Below are positions 61,592-64,000 of a DNA stretch of 64,000 nucleotides, one piece after another. The translations under genes and the position numbers were made by a program. This stretch comes from Asticcacaulis sp. EMRT-3 (GTDB lineage Bacteria; Pseudomonadota; Alphaproteobacteria; Caulobacterales; Caulobacteraceae): the NCBI RefSeq assembly GCF_030027245.1, contig NZ_JASERT010000001.1, positions 1,199,001-1,263,000 of the forward strand. The letters are read 5' to 3'. Position 1 is the first letter of the stretch; the number at the start of each line of letters is the position of its first letter. The notes under the pieces are model-generated. The model searched no databases. It was not told the DNA's origin and was given only the letters and a program-made list of their open reading frames with translations.

Positions 61592-63934
61592 TCAGCGCAC
61601 CGCCTCTATGCCTTCGACGATCACGCCCGGATCGAGCGGCGTGATCGCCACCGTCACTGGCCCGCTGACCGTGCCCGCGTCCTGAACCAGCCGGTTGGCC
61701 ATGACGCCCGCTTCCCAGCCCTTGTCCAGATCGTCGCGCGGATAGGTCAGCACCTGCGCCGCGCGACCATTCACCGACACGCTCAGGCGCCACGCCTTCG
61801 CGCCGTTCGCCGGGAAGGTGGGCAGGATAGCGATGCGCAATCGCCCCTGCACCACGCCCTTGATCGTCAGCGGTGACCTGCCATCGGCGCGCAGCACATA
61901 GCCTGAGCGGCCCATGCCAGCAATGCGTGTCCAGCCCTTTGCCACAGGCAGGGGCAGGCGCGTCACCGTCTCGGCCGGCGCAGGGCTGAGGGCCTGTTTT
62001 GAGCCCGGCCAGGGCGGCGGGGCCGTGCGGAACGACCATTGCCCGTCCGCTGGCTCCTCATTGATCAGGCCCGCCCATTTGCCGTCCTGCAAGCGGTTAT
62101 AGCGCGCATCCAGGGCCGTGATCGCGTCATCGGCCACACGGGCGGGGGCTTCGCCGGACACCTTGCACGGCTTAGCCGCCTCCAGACATTCAAGCGCGAA
62201 ATAGCGCCGGTTGGCCAAGGCGCTGGCCGCCACCGGATAGCCGACCAGCTCAAAATAGGCATCGCTCTGCGTGGAAGCCGCATCGGCATCGCGGCGCAAA
62301 GCATCGAATGCCGCCACGCGCGCGTCGATGGCCGGGGCGCTGAGGGGGCTGGCCACGGGTTTCACCCCCTTGCCCCAGTACCATTGCAACTGTTCGGGAC
62401 GGCGTTCGAAATTCAACTGGTAATACCGATCCAGCACATCGCCGATGCGCGCGGCCTGCGGCGCGCCAAATGTCTCAGCCGAAAAGCGCGTCAGCCATTG
62501 CTTCTGGGTCAGACGGCGCGTATCGGCGATATTCCACGCCAGATCAAACGCATAGGAGATGTCGATCTCGGCCGGTTTGATGTCACCGACATTGAAAATC
62601 CACATACGGCGCGCGCCATGATCATAGGCCCGTCCCATCTCCTCGCCGATCAGGGCGGGCGGGGTGGTGGACAGCCAGATATAGCTGACCGGCCCGCCCA
62701 GATATTCGAGGTGATAATAGACGCCCGAACCGCCCGAACGCTTCCGCTCGGCGGCATCGGGGAACTGGCGGATATAGCCGAAATTGTCGTCGGGCCACAT
62801 GATCGTCACGTCATCGGGCAGGTCGAGGCCGGTGCGGTAAACATCCAGCACCTCCTTATAGGGCACAAAGACCTGCGGCAGGGTATCCGGTGCGCCCACC
62901 TCGTCGGCCAGCAATTGCCGCTGATCGTGCAGAACGCGATTGAGCAGGGCGCGCTTTTCTTCGCTGGTTTTCGCCCCCACCATCGCCGAATCGTGAATGC
63001 CGCGCATCCCCAGCGTATAGATGTTCTCGTATTTGCCATTGGTTTTCAGCCGGGCGCGCCAATAGGCTTTCACCTCGTCCGGGTGGGTGGCGTAGTTGAA
63101 ATTTGCCGGGTCATCCGTCCATTCGCCGACATTATTCCTGAGCATCGGTTCGGCGTGGGATGATCCCATGACGATGGCGTAGCGGTCGGCCAGGGCGGCA
63201 TTGGCCGGATCGAGATTGAAGGCTTTCGAAACCTTGTGCATGGCGGGCCACAGCGTATTGGCGCGCAGGCGCAAAAGCAGATCAAACACGCGCTCATAGG
63301 TTTTCGGGCCGAAATTGCCGGTGGCCGGATCGAAGGTCTTCGCGGCCCACGGCTCCAGCCCCCAGTCCTCGTCATTGATGAAGATGCCGCGATATTTGAC
63401 CGAAGGCGGGCCGAAACGGTGCGTGCCTGCCGCTGCATAAAGCGCATCCTGATGTTTTGGCGTCACATCGGCCCACCAGACCCACGGCGACACGCCAATA
63501 GCGCGCGACACCTCATAGGCGCCGTAGGCCGCGCCGCGCCGGTCAGACCCCGCAATCACCAGAGCCTGCTCAACGCCCGGTTTCGGGTGATCGACGACGC
63601 TGATGACAAAACATTCCCAGCAGCCTTTCAGGCGCGACAGATCGAGCTTCGCGCCGAGAGAATCGATCAGGGCGCTGTGGCCCACTGTGCCGATCCAGAT
63701 TTGCCGGGCCGCTTGCGAACCTATAGCGGGCGTCTGGCCGGTAACGCGGCCCATATCCCTGGCCAGATCGTGCGCCGCCACGCTGATCACGGCGGCATCC
63801 GCATCATCATAGACAATCGACGCCCCCTTAAGCGCCATGTCGCCCGCTGAGGGATGACCGGTGATCCACGGCGTTTGCGCGTGCGCCGTCACCGGCAGGA
63901 GCAACAGCAGACAAACGAACACGATATGGCGCAT
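61592..63934 (-). CDS. Secreted GH115 alpha-glucuronidase
   Basis: The 780-residue protein has a signal peptide (about 1-19, ending TAHAQ). It carries the GH115 pattern RRGAAYGAYEVSRAIGVSPWVWWADV, KYRGIFINDEDWGLEPWA, RLRANTLWPAMHKVSKAF and MGSSHAEPMLRNN, then MWPDDNFGYIR and a C-terminal beta-domain. GH115 enzymes remove (4-O-methyl)glucuronic acid from xylan. It is the only degradative enzyme in the window, so a xylan-utilisation cluster may lie beyond base 64000. ATG 63934 has AGGA about eight bases upstream. Confidence 0.92.
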   Translation of the reverse strand: MRHIVFVCLLLLLPVTAHAQTPWITGHPSAGDMALKGASIVYDDADAAVISVAAHDLARDMGRVTGQTPAIGSQAARQIWIGTVGHSALIDSLGAKLDLSRLKGCWECFVISVVDHPKPGVEQALVIAGSDRRGAAYGAYEVSRAIGVSPWVWWADVTPKHQDALYAAAGTHRFGPPSVKYRGIFINDEDWGLEPWAAKTFDPATGNFGPKTYERVFDLLLRLRANTLWPAMHKVSKAFNLDPANAALADRYAIVMGSSHAEPMLRNNVGEWTDDPANFNYATHPDEVKAYWRARLKTNGKYENIYTLGMRGIHDSAMVGAKTSEEKRALLNRVLHDQRQLLADEVGAPDTLPQVFVPYKEVLDVYRTGLDLPDDVTIMWPDDNFGYIRQFPDAAERKRSGGSGVYYHLEYLGGPVSYIWLSTTPPALIGEEMGRAYDHGARRMWIFNVGDIKPAEIDISYAFDLAWNIADTRRLTQKQWLTRFSAETFGAPQAARIGDVLDRYYQLNFERRPEQLQWYWGKGVKPVASPLSAPAIDARVAAFDALRRDADAASTQSDAYFELVGYPVAASALANRRYFALECLEAAKPCKVSGEAPARVADDAITALDARYNRLQDGKWAGLINEEPADGQWSFRTAPPPWPGSKQALSPAPAETVTRLPLPVAKGWTRIAGMGRSGYVLRADGRSPLTIKGVVQGRLRIAILPTFPANGAKAWRLSVSVNGRAAQVLTYPRDDLDKGWEAGVMANRLVQDAGTVSGPVTVAITPLDPGVIVEGIEAVR

Positions 63935-64000
63935 GACAAGTCCTGATCAATATAGATCGAAAATGATTACTCCCTGCCGCCGCGCTCTGCAAGTCTTCGC

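Overview
The window looks like a chromosomal segment of an alphaproteobacterium of the order Caulobacterales, most likely an Asticcacaulis-like relative of Caulobacter. The evidence is the GC-rich coding style, a CcrM-type GANTC methyltransferase next to rnhB with a CtrA-type box in front of it, a TipF-type flagellar c-di-GMP protein, a CheY/CheZ-like pair, an alpha-type short prolyl-tRNA synthetase, and many small alphaproteobacterial families (DUF1467, DUF2842, DUF2093, DUF3253). No phage, plasmid, CRISPR, rRNA or tRNA signal was seen. Almost everything is core genome; the accessory signal is mainly a set of short dispersed palindromic repeats.

Layout. 1-11.6 kb (all minus strand): rpsB (cut by the window edge), dnaE, a 29-codon membrane micro-ORF behind a three-box SOS operator, the LolD/LolC-E lipoprotein exporter, proS, a DUF1467 protein, argC, rpsI-rplM and ctaA. 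11.9-13 kb (plus): three small membrane proteins including a TMEM175-type channel. 13.1-16.8 kb (minus): an Mla-type lipid transport operon (permease, ATPase, MCE protein, lipoprotein). 17-20 kb: a thioesterase and an OmpR/EnvZ-like two-component pair. 19.9-25.8 kb: proC, a YbjN protein, ubiK, lgt, a MidA-type methyltransferase, pgeF and prs. 26-30.4 kb: a lipoprotein of unknown function, rplY, pth and ychF. 30.6-33.3 kb: the cytochrome bc1 operon. 33.7-39 kb: trmL, hemF, a glutamine amidotransferase, CCA-adding enzyme, a GNAT protein and an enoyl-CoA hydratase. 39.2-41.5 kb: a five-repeat cysteine-rich secreted protein and a lipoprotein. 41.9-48.4 kb: a dihydroorotase-like enzyme, a family 9 glycosyltransferase, ygfZ, tag, DUF805, rnhB and ccrM. 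48.5-54.7 kb: purD, a soluble GAF-PAS hybrid kinase, xseA, DUF2093 and an M23 peptidase. 54.8-59.7 kb: a receiver protein, tipF, a HAD hydrolase, a GNAT protein and CheZ/CheY-like proteins. 60-64 kb: a MaoC hydratase, ribF and a secreted GH115 alpha-glucuronidase.

The strongest observations are: (1) an exactly 29-residue hydrophobic peptide immediately upstream of dnaE, preceded by GTTC-N7-GTTC and two near-boxes phased at 18 bp, which matches the SOS division inhibitor SidA; (2) a cluster of eight GANTC sites plus a CtrA box upstream of ccrM; (3) seven copies of a 115-bp TAGAGC...GCTCTA element, four of which supply the TAG stop codon of the adjacent gene; (4) a related 100-bp element sitting at a TA inside a palindrome whose uninterrupted copy lies about 200 bp away. 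Start codons were chosen by ribosome-binding-site spacing and family length; no database searches were possible.
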